Part shown: positions 1 through 8,056 of the stretch, piece by piece
How positions within the stretch are numbered: the first letter of the stretch is position 1
How the letters are laid out: each line of letters begins with the position of its first letter
Source of the DNA: Mesorhizobium sp. ORS 3324
GTDB taxonomy: Bacteria; Pseudomonadota; Alphaproteobacteria; Rhizobiales; Rhizobiaceae
Length of the DNA stretch: 64,000 nt
NCBI GenBank assembly: GCA_000824825.2
Contig: LM655172.1
Span: 43,906-107,905, forward strand
Reading direction: 5' to 3'
Position numbers and translations under genes: made by a program
Notes under the pieces: model-generated
Told to the model about the DNA's origin: nothing
Database searches by the model: none
The model's input: the letters and a program-made list of their open reading frames with translations, nothing else

Positions 1-855
1 GGGCTCGATCTCGGGAATGGTGAAGCCGGAGACCGGGCAGGCGAATTTCTCCGAGAACATGATGCGCTCATGCGTCTCGTTCTTAGATTTGTTGACTGAA
101 TCCTCGCCGGTCTGGCTGGCGTCGAGCGGCCTGTCGGCGAATTCGGCCACAGCAAGGCCGTCGGCGAGCTTTAGCGCGGTTTCCATCGAATCCGCCAGCC
201 GCGTCGCCAGATCGCCGCGCACGACGATGCGGTCCACCACCACGTCGATGTCGTGCTTGTACTTCTTGTCCAGCGCCGGCACGTCGGCGATCTCGTAGAA
301 GACGCCGTCAACCTTGACGCGCTGGAAACCCTTCTTCTGCAGCTCCAGCAGCTCCTTGCGGTACTCGCCCTTGCGGCCGCGCACGATCGGCGCCAGCAGA
401 TAAAGTCGCGTGCCTTCGTCCAGCGCCAGCACGCGGTCGACCATCTGGCTGACTGTCTGGCTCTCGATCGGCAGGCCGGTGGCCGGCGAATAGGGGATGC
501 CGACGCGCGCGAACAGCAGGCGCATGTAGTCGTATATCTCGGTGACGGTGCCGACCGTCGAGCGCGGATTGCGCGAGGTGGTCTTCTGCTCGATCGAGAT
601 GGCGGGAGACAGGCCGTCGATCTGGTCGACATCCGGCTTCTGCATCATCTCCAGGAACTGGCGGGCATAGGCCGACAGGCTCTCGACGTAACGGCGCTGG
701 CCCTCTGCATAGATGGTGTCGAAGGCGAGCGACGACTTGCCGGACCCCGACAGGCCGGTCATCACGATCAGGCTGTCGCGCGGCAGGTCGAGATCGACGT
801 TCTTGAGGTTGTGTTCGCGCGCCCCGCGAATAGAAAGGTATTTTTGGTCGGCCAT
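1..855 (-). CDS. uvrA: UvrA, excinuclease ABC subunit A (N-terminal 285 residues; continues past the left edge)
   Basis: Damage-recognition ATPase of nucleotide excision repair; works with UvrB and UvrC on DNA. The reading frame is open from the ATG at 855 to the window edge, so only the first 285 codons are present. Visible are the UvrA N-terminus with Walker A GLSGSGKS at about residues 34-41, the following [16 protein letters not shown] region, and the UvrB-binding and insertion parts downstream. The start matches the usual UvrA N-terminus ([19 protein letters not shown]). A LexA box lies about 150 bp upstream at 1007-1021, so SOS control is likely. No defects seen in the part present. Confidence 0.97.
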   Translation of the reverse strand, partial: MADQKYLSIRGAREHNLKNVDLDLPRDSLIVMTGLSGSGKSSLAFDTIYAEGQRRYVESLSAYARQFLEMMQKPDVDQIDGLSPAISIEQKTTSRNPRSTVGTVTEIYDYMRLLFARVGIPYSPATGLPIESQTVSQMVDRVLALDEGTRLYLLAPIVRGRKGEYRKELLELQKKGFQRVKVDGVFYEIADVPALDKKYKHDIDVVVDRIVVRGDLATRLADSMETALKLADGLAVAEFADRPLDASQTGEDSVNKSKNETHERIMFSEKFACPVSGFTIPEIEP

Positions 856-1006
856 TGCCGGTCGCCGCCTCAGGTCTGGAATTTGCTGGATTGGCGGGTT
901 TCTCCCGGCCATCCCCTATGTAGGTAATTTCGCCGCCGCGTCGAGCGACGCCACATTTCTCGACCCAAGCGTTTAACCGCCTTTCGCGCGAGCGGGCAAG
1001 CGGAAA

Positions 1007-1021
1007 GAACAAAGGCCGAAC
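1007..1021 (-). promoter_or_regulatory. LexA (SOS) box upstream of uvrA
   Basis: The sequence is GAAC, seven bases, GAAC (GTTC-N7-GTTC on the uvrA strand), the known LexA recognition pattern in alphaproteobacteria. It lies about 150 bp upstream of the uvrA ATG. A matching box precedes ssb, supporting it as functional. Confidence 0.8.
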
Positions 1022-1632
1022 ATGCTCCTGACAAAGCGCTGTGGAAACAGCATCTCCCCGATGCCCGTTTCATCGATCCACAAAGGCGATCCAAGGGCGC
1101 TCGACTTACCCGCACGTAACCTCCTGACGATCACATTTTTCGGTAACCGGCTAGTCAACGGTTGACGCCGGCGACCCTTGGGGGCAGTCTCGGGGGCGTC
1201 AGCGAAGCCGGCCGTCTTTCGATGGCCTCGCCACCCGAAGGTGGCCTGCGAGACGCTGCAGGCATTTGCGATTAGAGCTTCGTAAGACGATGGTCGCAAC
1301 GGACAGAAGGAGCGGAGCATGACGCCACCGGACAGTCCCTTGAGGCTCCACCAAGCGATGGAGCCGCGGCGGGCATAAGTGCCAGGGTAGGCGTGAGCGC
1401 CACCCGACAAACCGTGACCTGCCGATTGCGTACAATCAGAGACCATAGTCGGATCGTCGGCTGAAAGCCGCGGTGCATCCGAAATCGAACGCCGGCAGTC
1501 CACTCCCGGCAAAAATTGGGTTTGAGATCCATGAAAGCCCCGTCCACCTGCGAAAGCAGCGGCGGGGCTTACATTTTGCGTGAGCTTCCCACGAACCGTT
1601 TTGACCGAGCTTGGCGGGGGCAACCGATTGTC
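1022..1632. other. Non-coding stretch, no supported gene
   Basis: About 600 bp between the uvrA LexA box and a palindromic repeat. Reading frames on the minus strand stay open by chance in this GC-rich DNA, but none has a ribosome site, a recognisable motif or sensible composition. I found no tRNA, no tmRNA tag sequence and no transposase motif. It could be a decayed insertion or hold an unrecognised small RNA. Confidence 0.4.
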
Positions 1633-1640
1633 GGCGCTGG

Positions 1641-1820
1641 CGCCGCCCCTCATCCGCCTGCCGGCACCTTCTCCCGTATAGTGACGGGGAGAAGGGGCTA
1701 GCCGCGAATCTCGGCGGCTTTCTTGCCACTCCGGCGATTGGCGAAATCGCCCGCGAGAGCGCCCCTCCCCTTATTATACGGGAAGAGGATGCCGGCAGGC
1801 AGGTGAGGGGCAGCGCCGCC
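1641..1820. repeat. Long imperfect inverted repeat (Rhizobiales-type intergenic palindrome)
   Basis: The left arm (about 1641-1697: CCCCTCATCCGCCTGCCGGC then CTTCTCCC and GGGGAGAAGG) is mirrored by the right arm (about 1765-1820: GGGAAGAGGATGCCGGCAGG then GGTGAGGGG). Each arm also contains a small internal palindrome. The roughly 70-bp centre is unpaired. It lacks coding capacity and resembles the dispersed palindromic elements common between genes in rhizobia. Confidence 0.7.
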
Positions 1821-1848
1821 GCTTATAGGAGATAAATAACGCTCGCCG

Positions 1849-2127
1849 TCAGTGGTTGGGCGGCCTGATGCCGCCCGTTGCCATATCGATGGTTATGCTG
1901 CCGGAAATCCTGACATCGGTATCGCCGATCTTGAACGTGCCGTTGTTGCCGGCGAGCTGCGCGTCGTCCGGCTCAGGCTGCGGCGCAGGTTTGGCGATGC
2001 GGTAGTCGCCGCTCACGCCAGGCAGCTTTTGCGCTGAATCGTCGTCGGCAAAAGCGGCGGTGCCGGCCGCCAGCACGCCGGCGAGCGCGGCAAAACCCAG
2101 ATATGTCAAGGAACGGTAGCGGATCAT
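1849..2127 (-). CDS. Small predicted exported protein of unknown function
   Basis: 92 residues. The start at 2127 (MIRYRSLTYLG) is chosen because it gives a clean signal peptide: basic N-terminus, hydrophobic core, and an AFA-type cleavage site near residue 27. The longer open frame upstream adds 17 residues that spoil this. The mature part is only about 65 residues, rich in Pro, Asp and Gly, and ends with a segment (GDTDVRISGSITIDMATGG) that resembles the first beta-strand of rhizobial porins. No Cys pair or known domain. It follows clpP on the same strand after about 75 bp. Function unknown; a periplasmic or outer-membrane-associated location is inference. Confidence 0.6.
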   Translation of the reverse strand: MIRYRSLTYLGFAALAGVLAAGTAAFADDDSAQKLPGVSGDYRIAKPAPQPEPDDAQLAGNNGTFKIGDTDVRISGSITIDMATGGIRPPNH

Positions 2128-2202
2128 CCGCGAATTATAGAGGCGTGCCGGAGGCGAGGCCAGACACGCGGCAATCAATTTGCCGCGCGGCGTCCGTCCA
2201 CC

Positions 2203-2808
2203 TCAGGCCGCCTTCTTGCGCGTGTCGTAGACATGGTCGACGAGGCCCCAGGCCTTGGCTTCGTCGGCGGTCATGAAATAGTCGCGGTCGAGCGTTCGCT
2301 CGACCTCTTCGTAGCTGCGGCCGCAATGCTTGGCGTAGAGCTCGGTCATGTGGCGCTTGGTGCGCAGGATGTCTTCGGCATGGCGCTGGATGTCGGAGGC
2401 CTGGCCCTGGAAGCCTCCCAGCGGCTGATGCAGCACGATCCTGGTGTTGGGCAGCGCAATGCGCCGTCCCGGCGAGCCGGCCATCAACAGAAAGGAGCCC
2501 ATCGACGCCGCGAAGCCCATGCAGACCGTCGACACCGGGCAGGAGATGTACTGCATCGTGTCGTAGATGGCGAAGCCGCTGGTCACCACACCGCCCGGCG
2601 AATTGATGTAGATCGATATCTCCTTGTCGGGATTGTCCGATTCCAGCGACAGAAGCTGCGCGCAAACCAGCGCCGAGACGCCGTCGTTGATCTCGCCGTT
2701 GATGAAGACGATGCGCTCGCGCAGCAGCCGCGAGAAGATATCGAAGGCGCGTTCGCCGCGGCTCGACTGCTCGATCACCATCGGCACCAGATTGGCAAGG
2801 GCGCTCAT
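2203..2808 (-). CDS. clpP: ClpP, ATP-dependent Clp protease proteolytic subunit
   Basis: 201-residue serine peptidase that forms tetradecameric barrels and degrades proteins fed by ClpA or ClpX. The catalytic triad is visible: Ser102 in GFAASMGSF, His127 in VLHQPLGG, and Asp176 in DRDYFM. The N-terminus ([17 protein letters not shown]) is the standard family start, so there is little or no propeptide. The ATG at 2808 is preferred over the in-frame TTG six bases upstream because GGAG sits 8 nt before the ATG. Rhizobia usually carry several clpP copies; this one stands alone rather than with tig/clpX, so it is probably an accessory paralogue. The clpS-clpA pair is at 60 kb. Confidence 0.96.
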   Translation of the reverse strand: MSALANLVPMVIEQSSRGERAFDIFSRLLRERIVFINGEINDGVSALVCAQLLSLESDNPDKEISIYINSPGGVVTSGFAIYDTMQYISCPVSTVCMGFAASMGSFLLMAGSPGRRIALPNTRIVLHQPLGGFQGQASDIQRHAEDILRTKRHMTELYAKHCGRSYEEVERTLDRDYFMTADEAKAWGLVDHVYDTRKKAA

Positions 2809-2834
2809 GGCCAAGTCTCCTCATTTGTCGTTGG

Positions 2835-2940
2835 TTAAGCGCGTCGCGCTGAAAGGGATTCAAGCGAGGCGCTTTAAGTCTTTGTTTTGATGCATGTCCT
2901 TCTCCCAAAACCGCTTCGCACTTTTGGGCGACATGCATTA
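2835..2940. repeat. Dispersed palindromic intergenic repeat, copy 1
   Basis: Between clpP and the SRPBCC gene. It has two modules: GCGCGTCGCGCTGAAA with a complementary AGGCGCTTTAAG, then a hairpin whose arms are GCATGTC...CCCAAAA and TTTTGGG..GACATGC with CCGCTTCGCAC between. Related copies occur at 14858, 21696 and 62775. The stop codon of the SRPBCC gene lies at its end. Confidence 0.7.
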
Positions 2941-3444
2941 AGCCGCGCGCAGTATCACGCAGGGCGAATTGGCGGCGGCCGGGTTCTTGCGCACGTCGAG
3001 CGAAAGCCCGCAGCCGGCGCCGGAAACGGCGACGACAGGCCGCGCCGCCTGAACGAAGCCGTCATGGACGACGCGAAGATGCGTGCCGCCGGAGACCGTG
3101 CGAGCAAGCGTGAAGGTGACGATGCTGTCGAAGCTGGGGCTGTCGAAGCCGGGGCTGTCGAATGCCGGCGGCCGGTCGGCAGCGTCGGCGCGGGGCCGCT
3201 CGCGCCAGGAATAGCGCAGCAGCTTGCCCGGTTCGGCGTCGAGCACTTCGCATTCGATCGCCGCGTCCGGTCCCGCAAAGGCGAAGCGCTTGCCGGTTTC
3301 AGGCTTGATGTCGTTCGGCATCATCCAGGCGGCGAGCAGTTCCGGCTCGGTCAGTGCCCGCCAGACCTTCTCCGGCGGCGCGGCAAGCTCGCATTCGAAG
3401 CTGAGCGGCGCGTCGGCCGCTGTCGTGTGTGTTTTTGCCGTCAT
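2938..3444 (-). CDS. SRPBCC / AHSA1-like (START-fold) protein
   Basis: 168 residues of the activator-of-Hsp90-ATPase-homologue branch of the SRPBCC superfamily; small ligand-binding fold, ligand unknown. Family hallmarks visible are APPEKVWRALTEPELLAAWM near the N-terminus, the glycine-rich middle strand and GGTHLRVVHDGF. It overlaps the upstream ArsR gene by the ATGA motif, an arrangement typical of ArsR-SRPBCC pairs, so translation is coupled. Two oddities: an in-frame 15-bp repeat gives FDSPGFDSPSFDS in the middle, and the C-terminus (after residue 135) does not look like the usual family tail, the stop codon coming from the adjacent intergenic repeat. Confidence 0.88.
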   Translation of the reverse strand: MTAKTHTTAADAPLSFECELAAPPEKVWRALTEPELLAAWMMPNDIKPETGKRFAFAGPDAAIECEVLDAEPGKLLRYSWRERPRADAADRPPAFDSPGFDSPSFDSIVTFTLARTVSGGTHLRVVHDGFVQAARPVVAVSGAGCGLSLDVRKNPAAANSPCVILRAA

Positions 3445-3755
3445 TGATCCATTTCCTTCAGAACGGTCTTCAATCTTTCGATCCGCTCTGGCCAGAAGGC
3501 GCGGTAGCGCTCGATCCAGCCGAGCAACGGATCGAGCCCTTGCGGCTCGGCGCGGTAATAGGCGTTGCGGCCGGCGCGCCGCTCGACCACGAGGCCGGCG
3601 CCGCGCAGCACGGCAAGATGCTGCGAGACCGCCGGCTGCGACACGCTCATGCCGGCGCGCAGCTCCGACACAGTCATCTCGCCGGCCGCCAGCCGCTCAT
3701 AGACGGCGCGACGCGTCGGATCAGCCAATGCCCGGAAAATCTCAGTTTCGATCAT
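3441..3755 (-). CDS. ArsR/SmtB-family winged-helix transcriptional regulator
   Basis: 104-residue DNA-binding repressor-type protein. The winged helix-turn-helix is clear (residues about 10-75: ALADPTRRAVYERL, then MTVSELRAGMSVSQPAVSQHL and AGLVVERRAGRNAYYR). It lacks the Cys-rich metal site of ArsR or SmtB, placing it with the SRPBCC-linked subgroup whose effector is unknown. It is the first gene of a two-gene operon, overlapping the SRPBCC gene by 4 bp. A perfect 5-bp dyad just upstream of the ATG (3765-3780) is a candidate site for autoregulation. Confidence 0.93.
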   Translation of the reverse strand: MIETEIFRALADPTRRAVYERLAAGEMTVSELRAGMSVSQPAVSQHLAVLRGAGLVVERRAGRNAYYRAEPQGLDPLLGWIERYRAFWPERIERLKTVLKEMDQ

Positions 3756-3764
3756 GCCAAAAAC

Positions 3765-3780
3765 ATAAGCCGATACTTAT
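3765..3780 (-). promoter_or_regulatory. Candidate ArsR operator (ATAAG-N6-CTTAT)
   Basis: A perfect inverted repeat of 5 bp arms with a 6-bp spacer, 10-25 bp upstream of the ArsR-family start codon. The position suits an autorepressor operator. No experimental motif is known for this regulator, so the assignment is inference. Confidence 0.45.
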
Positions 3781-3876
3781 CGATTTGGCAAGTCGCTTTT
3801 TGATCGCCATATCGAGATACGCAGGCCCGACCGTTCCCTTGCTGACATTCCTTGACAGAAGCAGTGGGCATGACTA

Positions 3877-3891
3877 GAACGAAAAGAGAAC
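3877..3891 (+). promoter_or_regulatory. LexA (SOS) box upstream of ssb
   Basis: GAAC-GAAAAGA-GAAC, an exact match to the alphaproteobacterial LexA consensus GAAC-N7-GAAC, about 100 bp before the ssb start. It could act on ssb. The divergent ArsR promoter is close as well. Confidence 0.82.
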
Positions 3892-3992
3892 AAAAACCTT
3901 GTGGGAAAAGCCAGCCTTTGCGGGCAGTGGCGGCCCGCAGGCTGTAAGGTGCGGCGACGTAAAATTGTTTCGGATGAGCGCGGAGAAATAAG

Positions 3993-4505
3993 ATGGCGGG
4001 TAGCGTCAACAAGGTCATTCTGGTCGGCAACCTCGGGGCGGACCCTGAAATCCGCCGCCTGAATTCGGGCGATCCGGTCGTCAACATCCGCATCGCCACT
4101 TCGGAAAGCTGGCGCGACAAGAACACAGGCGAGCGCAAGGAGAAGACCGAATGGCATAATGTCGTCATCTTCAACGACCAGCTCGCCAAGGTGGCCGAGC
4201 AGTATCTGAAGAAGGGCATGAAGGTCTATGTCGAGGGCCAGCTGCAGACGCGCAAATGGCAGGACCAGACCGGCAATGACCGCTACACGACCGAGGTCGT
4301 GCTGCAGAAATTCCGCGGCGAGTTGCAGATGCTCGACGCGCGCGGCGAGGGCGGCGGCCAGGTTGGCAGCTATTCCGGCGGCAGCAGCCGCGGCTCGGAT
4401 TTCGGCCAGTCCGGCCCGAATGAAGGTTTTAGCCGCGGCGGCGGTGGCTCCAGGGGCGGTGGCGGCGGCGCGTCGCGCGAGCTGGACGACGAGATTCCGT
4501 TCTGA
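3993..4505 (+). CDS. ssb: SSB, single-stranded DNA-binding protein
   Basis: 170-residue SSB that coats single-stranded DNA in replication, recombination and repair. The OB fold covers residues 1 to about 112 ([43 protein letters not shown]). A Gly/Ser-rich disordered linker follows and the protein ends with the conserved acidic tip DDEIPF that docks partner proteins. Full length for a rhizobial SSB. A LexA box lies upstream. In many relatives uvrA and ssb are close neighbours; here about 3.1 kb separates them. Confidence 0.98.
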   Translation: MAGSVNKVILVGNLGADPEIRRLNSGDPVVNIRIATSESWRDKNTGERKEKTEWHNVVIFNDQLAKVAEQYLKKGMKVYVEGQLQTRKWQDQTGNDRYTTEVVLQKFRGELQMLDARGEGGGQVGSYSGGSSRGSDFGQSGPNEGFSRGGGGSRGGGGGASRELDDEIPF

Positions 4506-4545
4506 GCATCGGGACAGCGCGATGGCCGTTTAAGAGGAAGGCGCG

Positions 4546-4944
4546 ATGTCGCTTGGACCGCTTCTATCGGCCGCGCCTCCCATTCCGTGGCATGCGTTTG
4601 CGGCCTTTGCCGCGTTGGCGATAGGCGGTACGCAATTGGCGTTGCCGAAAGGGACGGCGCGCCACCGGGTGCTGGGTTATGTATGGTCGGGGCTGGTGCT
4701 GGTCATCGCCATCTCAAGCTTCTGGATCCAGCAGATTCGTCTGATCGGGCCGTTCAGCCCGATTCATATCCTGTCGATCCTGGTGCTGGTCGCCGCGCCG
4801 CTTGCGGTGTGGTACGCGCATACCCATCGCGTCGCCGCACATCGTGGCGCCATGATCAAGCTCCATGTCTTCGCCCTGGTCGGCGCCGGCATCTTCACGC
4901 TGCTGCCGGGCCGCATCATGCACGCGGTCGTGTTCGGCCAATGA
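4546..4944 (+). CDS. DUF2306-family small membrane protein
   Basis: 132 residues with four predicted transmembrane segments (about 16-33, 46-63, 71-90 and 103-122). The conserved-looking features are the RHRVLGYVW loop after the first helix, His residues in AHTHRVAAHRGAM, and KLHVFALVGAG. These match the DUF2306 pattern of short integral membrane proteins with histidines at the membrane edge; function unknown. It lies 40 bp after ssb and 22 bp before the OsmC gene on the same strand, so it may be co-transcribed with either. Confidence 0.75.
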   Translation: MSLGPLLSAAPPIPWHAFAAFAALAIGGTQLALPKGTARHRVLGYVWSGLVLVIAISSFWIQQIRLIGPFSPIHILSILVLVAAPLAVWYAHTHRVAAHRGAMIKLHVFALVGAGIFTLLPGRIMHAVVFGQ

Positions 4945-4966
4945 GTCTCCTGGAAGGAACAGTTCA

Positions 4967-5392
4967 GTGAAAGCACGCGTCAAATGGGTCGAGGAACGCA
5001 CCTTCGTCGGCCAGTCCGGTAGCGGTCACAAGGTCGTGCTGGGCACGGCGCACGGACCGGAAGGCAGGACGCCGGGACCGAGCCCGATGGAGCTGGTGCT
5101 GATCGGCACCGGCGGCTGCTCGGCCTATGATGTCGTCCATATCCTGGAAAAGGGCCGCGAGGCGGTCGAGGACTGCGTGGTCGAGCTCGACGCCGATCGG
5201 GCCGAGACCGAGCCGCGCGTCTTCACCCGCATCCACATGCATTTCATCGTCAAGGGTCGCGCGCTGTCGCGCGACAAGGTGAAACGGGCGATCGACCTCT
5301 CGATCGAGAAATACTGCTCGGCCACCGCGATGATGGCCAAGACGGCGACCGTGACGCATGATTTCGAAGTGGTCGATGCGGCGGAGAAGTAG
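4967..5392 (+). CDS. OsmC-family protein (peroxiredoxin-like)
   Basis: 141 residues. OsmC/Ohr proteins reduce organic hydroperoxides with a pair of cysteines. Both are visible: GTGGCSAYDV and, about 78 residues later, KYCSATAMMA. The GTG at 4967 is chosen because GGAAGGAA lies 8 nt upstream and the protein then begins with the usual first strand (KARVKWVEERTF). It belongs to the YhfA/OsmC-like subgroup rather than Ohr. Cytoplasmic. Convergent with marC. Confidence 0.9.
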   Translation: MKARVKWVEERTFVGQSGSGHKVVLGTAHGPEGRTPGPSPMELVLIGTGGCSAYDVVHILEKGREAVEDCVVELDADRAETEPRVFTRIHMHFIVKGRALSRDKVKRAIDLSIEKYCSATAMMAKTATVTHDFEVVDAAEK

Positions 5393-5407
5393 GCAGTAGG
5401 ATGCTGC

Positions 5408-6037
5408 TCAGGCGGCCATTAGCGCCCTGATGCCGTCGGCGACGAACTGCACCGCCAACGCCGCCAGGATCACGCCGAGCAGTCTTGTCAGGATCGAGCG
5501 GCCGGTCTGGCCGAGGATGCGGTCGATGCGCTCGGCCAGCACGAACACCAGAAAGGTGATCACAAGACAGATTGCAATGATGCCGACCAGCGCCGCCTGC
5601 GCGCCGAAACCTTCGAAGTGTCCCGATAGCAGCACGGTCGCGGAAATCGCGCCGGGGCCGGCGATCAGCGGGATCGCCAGCGGGAAGGCGGCGATGTTGT
5701 GGATCATGTCCTTGGTGATGGCGACATCGCCGATCTTCTCCTTGCGGTCCTGACGGCGCTCGAACACCATTTCGAAGGCGATGAAGAACAGCAGGAAGCC
5801 GCCGGCGACGCGGAAGGCCGGCAGCGTTATGCCGAACACCGACAGGATAGAGGCACCGGCGATGGCAAACAGCGCCATCACCAGAAAGCCGATCACCGAA
5901 GCGCGGACCGAGACCTGCTGACGCTCCTCGCGGTTCATGCCGCGCGTGACGGCGAGGAAGAGCGGCGCCAGCCCCGGCGGGTCGATGGTCACCAGGATGG
6001 TGACGAAGGCGTTGAACAGGCTGTCGAAGCTCGGCAT
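5408..6037 (-). CDS. MarC-family integral membrane protein
   Basis: 209 residues with six predicted transmembrane helices, the normal size of the MarC/YchE/YhgN family. Family motifs visible are VTIDPPGLAPLFLAVT in the first helix and IAAFPLAIPLIAGPGAISATVLL in the middle. Despite the historical name (multiple antibiotic resistance locus) the physiological role and any substrate are unknown. It stands alone, with 15 bp between its stop and that of the convergent OsmC gene. Confidence 0.93.
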   Translation of the reverse strand: MPSFDSLFNAFVTILVTIDPPGLAPLFLAVTRGMNREERQQVSVRASVIGFLVMALFAIAGASILSVFGITLPAFRVAGGFLLFFIAFEMVFERRQDRKEKIGDVAITKDMIHNIAAFPLAIPLIAGPGAISATVLLSGHFEGFGAQAALVGIIAICLVITFLVFVLAERIDRILGQTGRSILTRLLGVILAALAVQFVADGIRALMAA

Positions 6038-6130
6038 CGCTGGTCCCCTCCCGCCGGGCGAAGCCCAAGCTCTGCAATTGGTAGAGCAAAGCGGCAGCGG
6101 TGGAAACTGTAGGCAGCCGAATTCAGCCGG

Positions 6131-6508
6131 CTATTCAGCGTTGCCGCAATAGGCCTCGAGGCGATAGCCGTCAGGATCGATGACGAACGCCGCATAGTAA
6201 TTGTCGCCATAGGCGGTGCGCAGACCGGGCTGGCCATTGTCCCTGCCGCCCGCGCGCAACGCCGCCGCGTGAAACGCATCGACGCAGGCGCGCGTCGGTG
6301 CGGCGAAGCAGAAGTGCAGGCCGGAGTCCTTATCGGCCGGCACCGGGTGGCCGGCATCGTTGACCCAGAGCTGGACGGCTCTTGAGCCATATCCAAGCGA
6401 GCCGGGTGACTGGCTGAGGCAGGAATAGCCGAGCGGCTGCAGCGCAGCATCGTAGAAGCGTTTCGAGTCAGCGGCGTCGCGGACACCGATCGAGACATGG
6501 TCAAGCAT
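6131..6508 (-). CDS. VOC-family (glyoxalase/bleomycin-resistance fold) protein
   Basis: 125 residues, a single vicinal-oxygen-chelate domain. The N-terminal strand MLDHVSIGVRDAADSKRFYD carries the usual first metal ligand (His4), GLHFCFAAP a second possible ligand (His), and FVIDPDGYRLEAYC the glutamate-containing terminal strand. These suggest a metal-binding dioxygenase or isomerase fold of the glyoxalase I-like type, substrate unknown. It lies about 30 bp downstream of the following minus-strand gene and could share its transcript. Confidence 0.88.
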   Translation of the reverse strand: MLDHVSIGVRDAADSKRFYDAALQPLGYSCLSQSPGSLGYGSRAVQLWVNDAGHPVPADKDSGLHFCFAAPTRACVDAFHAAALRAGGRDNGQPGLRTAYGDNYYAAFVIDPDGYRLEAYCGNAE

Positions 6509-6541
6509 CGTTTTTCTCCATGATTACAGGTGGTTCATCGC

Positions 6542-7072
6542 TCAGGCTGGAGTCGCGCGGCGAGCCAGGAACTCGACCTCGATGCGCCAGGTCGCGCCGC
6601 TATCATGCGAGCGCGCGCCCAGCCAGCGGAATGAGTTCTGCGTTATGCGCGAAAAGCTCCAGCGTACCGAGGAGCCGGTGTCGTCGACGCCTTGCTGGAC
6701 GATCGTGTCACCGTCGGCACGGCCGAGCTGGCGGCTGAAATAGCGGCTGCGCGGATCGCTCCAGAGGATGTGCCAAGCATCGATGCCAGGGTCGTAGACG
6801 CGCAAAGTCGTGCCATAGAAGGTCCACGGCCCGAGCGACGGCAAGGGGCCGGCGTCCCGCGCCGGCAGGATACACACGTCCTGGACGGCCTTGCCTTCCA
6901 GAACCCAGCCGAAATGCACCTCGCCGGGGCCGGTAAGCTTGGTGCCGTCCTCGAGTATGCGCGTGGCGTCGAATGTCCAGGCGCCGACGAAGCGGCCGTA
7001 GAGCTCGAGCTTCTCGGCAAAGTCCGGATCGGGACCGTCGCTGTGCAGGGCTTCGGCAAAGGGATCGGTCAT
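6542..7072 (-). CDS. Conserved hypothetical protein, lipocalin/DUF1579-like
   Basis: 176 residues, no signal peptide and no membrane segment. The pattern of alternating strands (GAWTFDATRILEDGTK, GEVHFGWVLEGKAVQDV, LRVYDPGIDAWHILWSD, RWSFSRITQNSFRWLG) suggests a beta-barrel like that of DUF1579 proteins, often annotated as hypothetical. No catalytic motif recognised. The gene is divergent from the AraC regulator, whose start is 85 bp away, which suggests the regulator may control it. Function unknown. Confidence 0.72.
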   Translation of the reverse strand: MTDPFAEALHSDGPDPDFAEKLELYGRFVGAWTFDATRILEDGTKLTGPGEVHFGWVLEGKAVQDVCILPARDAGPLPSLGPWTFYGTTLRVYDPGIDAWHILWSDPRSRYFSRQLGRADGDTIVQQGVDDTGSSVRWSFSRITQNSFRWLGARSHDSGATWRIEVEFLARRATPA

Positions 7073-7157
7073 GGTTGCTGCCTCGTTTGTCAGGAGAGGG
7101 CAAGCAATAGAGGCATGGTCGGGTTCTGCGCTTGGGAAAAATTGCTATTTTTGGCCC

Positions 7158-7988
7158 ATGACGACGACCGAGAGAAATCTTGCCTATGGGCCTGGCTGGC
7201 AGGTGTCCGACGTGATCTGCACGGCAGGCGCAGGCGACAGGCCGTTCGAGGAACAGCACCGCTGTTTCTGTGTCGCCGCCGTGACACGAGGCACGTTCCG
7301 CTATCGGACGCGGCAGGGCACTGCGATACTTGCCCCTGGCGCCATCCTGCTCGGCAATCCGGGCACCTGCTACGAATGCGGCCACGAGCACGGCGCCGGC
7401 GACCGCTGTCTCTCCTTCCATTTTGCCCCGGCCTATATGGAGCGCATCGTCGCCGACGTGCGGGGCGCGAAGCGGCTCGGCTTCATCGGTCCGCGCCTGC
7501 CGCCTCTGCCGGCCTTGACACCATTGCTGGCGCAAGCGGAGGCCGCGCGGGAAACGAGCGACAGCGAAGCATTCGAGGAACTGGGCCTGCGCGTCGCCGG
7601 CGCGGTCGTCGCGGCTGCCGCCGATTCTTCCAGGGCCGGCCGGACACCGAGCCGCCGCGACCAGAAACGCGTCGCCGAGGCGGTGCGCCTGATCGAGCTC
7701 AACGCCGACCGGCCGATCTCGCTCACCGAACTCGCCGACGGCACCGCGACCAGCCCGTATCATTTCCTGCGCACGTTCCGGCATGTCGCCGGCATGACGC
7801 CCTATCAGTTCCTGCTGCGGACCAGGCTGCACCGCGCCGCTGTGCGGCTGCGCGCGTCGCACGAAGCGATCTCGACGATCGCCTTCGATGCCGGCTTCAA
7901 TGATCTGTCGACCTTCAACCGCCGGTTCCGGCGCGAGATGGGGAGGACGCCCGGCGCCTATCGCGCCGGGCGATCCGAGATGCGATAG
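7158..7988 (+). CDS. AraC-family transcriptional regulator
   Basis: 276 residues. The C-terminal third has the two helix-turn-helix units of the AraC/XylS family: SLTELADGTATSPYHFLRTFRHVAGMTP and AISTIAFDAGFNDLSTFNRRFRREMG. The N-terminal half is a cupin-like effector domain (GTFRYRTRQG, LAPGAILLGNPG) with Cys and His residues in CYECGHEHG. The start at 7158 (MTTTERNLAYGPGWQ) is preferred to the upstream ATG at 7071, which would overlap the start of the divergent gene. Effector and targets unknown; the divergent 6542-7072 gene is the best candidate target. Confidence 0.9.
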   Translation: MTTTERNLAYGPGWQVSDVICTAGAGDRPFEEQHRCFCVAAVTRGTFRYRTRQGTAILAPGAILLGNPGTCYECGHEHGAGDRCLSFHFAPAYMERIVADVRGAKRLGFIGPRLPPLPALTPLLAQAEAARETSDSEAFEELGLRVAGAVVAAAADSSRAGRTPSRRDQKRVAEAVRLIELNADRPISLTELADGTATSPYHFLRTFRHVAGMTPYQFLLRTRLHRAAVRLRASHEAISTIAFDAGFNDLSTFNRRFRREMGRTPGAYRAGRSEMR

Positions 7989-8056
7989 AGCCGAACGCAT
8001 TTTGATTGGTGTGTGACTGGCGGCGCCTCGGTGTCAGAACCTGGGAAGATGCCGTG

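Noticed and set aside
1142..1560. Possible decayed transposase or tmRNA between uvrA and the repeat
   Set aside because: No DDE or tyrosine-recombinase motif, no terminal repeats, and no tmRNA tag or tRNA-like half could be found.
973..1653. 226-codon minus-strand ORF upstream of uvrA
   Set aside because: No ribosome site, no family motif, composition like random GC-rich DNA, and it runs across the LexA box; overlapping frames are equally open.
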